Of a stretch of 22,382 bases of DNA, positions 21,597-22,382 are shown piece after piece. The notes beneath the pieces were generated by a model. That model was not told the origin of the DNA and ran no database searches. It saw only the letters and a program-made list of their open reading frames with translations. Numbering within the stretch: position 1 is the first letter of the stretch; every line of letters begins with the position of its first letter. The translations under genes and the position numbers were made by a program. The stretch lies in contig JAEWMH010000061.1 of assembly GCA_023393235.1 (NCBI GenBank), positions 1-22,382 on the forward strand. Reading direction: 5' to 3'. Source of the stretch: Bacillota bacterium. GTDB lineage: Bacteria; Bacillota; Bacilli; Paenibacillales; NBRC-103111.

Positions 21597-22382
21597 ACCC
21601 AGAAGGTATTGATATGGGAGATTTGGAACCCCGCCTTCACCATATTGGCATGGCTGGTGGAGCCGTACATCACATCGGTATACACAGCCTGTGCCCCCAG
21701 ACGCGCCGCATCCGCCAGGCGCTGTACCAGCAAAGCCTTCTGACAGCCCCTGCCGCGGTACTTCGGATACGTATAATCATTGGCGATGTATCCGGCCTCC
21801 CCATGAAGGAACAGTGAGCCCATGGCAGCAGGCTCTCCGCTAATCCGCAGCATGTAATTGATAAAGTCCGGCCGGTAAAAAAACGGTTTGGAGCGGGCCA
21901 GCATTTCCGCGCTAATCTCCATCTCCCCGGCGGATTGGGCGATCCAGCTTATAAACTCCTCGGCCGAATCCGGGGTTACCCGCTCCACCGGATACGGCAT
22001 CACCGGCTCCCCGCCGCTCTTCGGGCTGGTATACATGTACACCAGCTGCTCCACCGGAAGAAAGCCTTTGCCGCCCAGCGCCAGGGTTACGTCCTCCGTC
22101 ATATGGTCGGGGGTCAGCTCGAAGCTTGGTGCGGCCTTCGGGTAATGCTCCAGCAGCTTATCCAGCTCCGGCAGGTCCGGGGAGCCGAAGCCTTTCACCC
22201 GGTTATAGTAGCCGGACGCGGGGTCTGTGGGGTCCCGCAGCAGGATGGAGCGGCCGAAGGGCAGAATCTCCAGCTCTCTTTGCACCGAAACGAGAGAACG
22301 GCTGGCATTCAAGCGGGTCAGCTCCAGCTCCGCGGCTTCAATCTCTTCCAGGTATTGCAGTGGTGTGTTGTTAATGGGGCCG
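21587..22382 (-). CDS. GNAT-family N-acetyltransferase (5' end outside window)
   Basis: The reverse frame is open to the right edge (reading NNTPLQYLEEIEAAELELTR into NASRSLVSV), so the start lies outside and at least 264 residues are present. The C-terminal third is a GNAT domain: the strand GEAGYIANDYTYPKYRGRGC, where RGRGCQKALL is the acetyl-CoA pyrophosphate loop (the usual last Gly or Ala is Cys), and the later ...GAQAVYTDVMYGSTSHANMVKAGF. The N-terminal half with FELTPDHMTEDVTLAL resembles the first half of two-part GNAT proteins of unknown substrate. It is convergent with the ger operon and probably unrelated to it. Confidence 0.82.
   Translation of the reverse strand, partial: GPINNTPLQYLEEIEAAELELTRLNASRSLVSVQRELEILPFGRSILLRDPTDPASGYYNRVKGFGSPDLPELDKLLEHYPKAAPSFELTPDHMTEDVTLALGGKGFLPVEQLVYMYTSPKSGGEPVMPYPVERVTPDSAEEFISWIAQSAGEMEISAEMLARSKPFFYRPDFINYMLRISGEPAAMGSLFLHGEAGYIANDYTYPKYRGRGCQKALLVQRLADAARLGAQAVYTDVMYGSTSHANMVKAGFQISHINTFWVKQ

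Noticed and set aside
1..22382. CRISPR arrays, tRNA/rRNA genes, phage genes or a known defence system
   Set aside because: No regular spaced repeats, no tRNA-like folds and no phage or defence-gene motifs were seen on either strand.

Overview
This window looks like chromosomal DNA of an endospore-forming Firmicute, most likely Paenibacillus or a close relative. The grounds are a complete gerA-type germinant receptor operon, a pspA-ydjG-ydjH-ydjI envelope-stress operon in the Bacillus order, an S-layer-homology (SLH) surface protein, strong AGGAGG-type ribosome binding sites with several TTG/GTG starts, and fairly high G+C in the core genes. No RNA gene, CRISPR array or intact insertion sequence was seen.

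Layout. 1-640: 3' part of a two-domain sulfurtransferase. 800-2800: an AT-richer, accessory-looking stretch with a SnoaL/NTF2-like protein, a small MITE-like element with perfect 19-bp ends, and a reverse-strand SpoU/TrmH-type RNA 2'-O-methyltransferase. The methyltransferase is preceded by an untracked 29-codon leader ORF and mutually exclusive hairpins, one covering its Shine-Dalgarno. 2800-5170: a divergent two-gene ABC exporter, separated from the methyltransferase by a perfect 28-bp palindrome. 5170-6640 (reverse): ECF sigma factor, a 69-aa protein and a TPR protein. 6800-8100: a TetR regulator divergent from a membrane protein, with a palindrome over the promoter between them. 8100-9530: an FMN-binding membrane-anchored protein, a 5'-truncated apbE and, head to head, a truncated membrane-protein gene; both 5' ends seem to have been lost in one deletion. 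9530-10020: decayed sequence with a terminator. 10020-11150: HD phosphohydrolase and GNAT acetyltransferase. 11200-13660: reverse-strand SLH protein, a kinase-gene remnant and a secreted cadherin-like protein. 13850-17460: pspA-ydjGHI. 17620-21580: gerA-gerB-gerC. 21587-end: a GNAT acetyltransferase running off the edge.

How the genes work together. The pspA block is an envelope-stress response in which YdjG, YdjH and YdjI work with PspA at the membrane. The ger block encodes a spore inner-membrane nutrient receptor. The FMN-binding protein and apbE form a substrate-enzyme pair, but the enzyme gene is broken. The item most worth testing is the methyltransferase leader at about 2410-2560: its layout resembles the translational attenuators of inducible ribosome-methylation resistance genes, here attached to a SpoU-family enzyme and placed divergently from an exporter.
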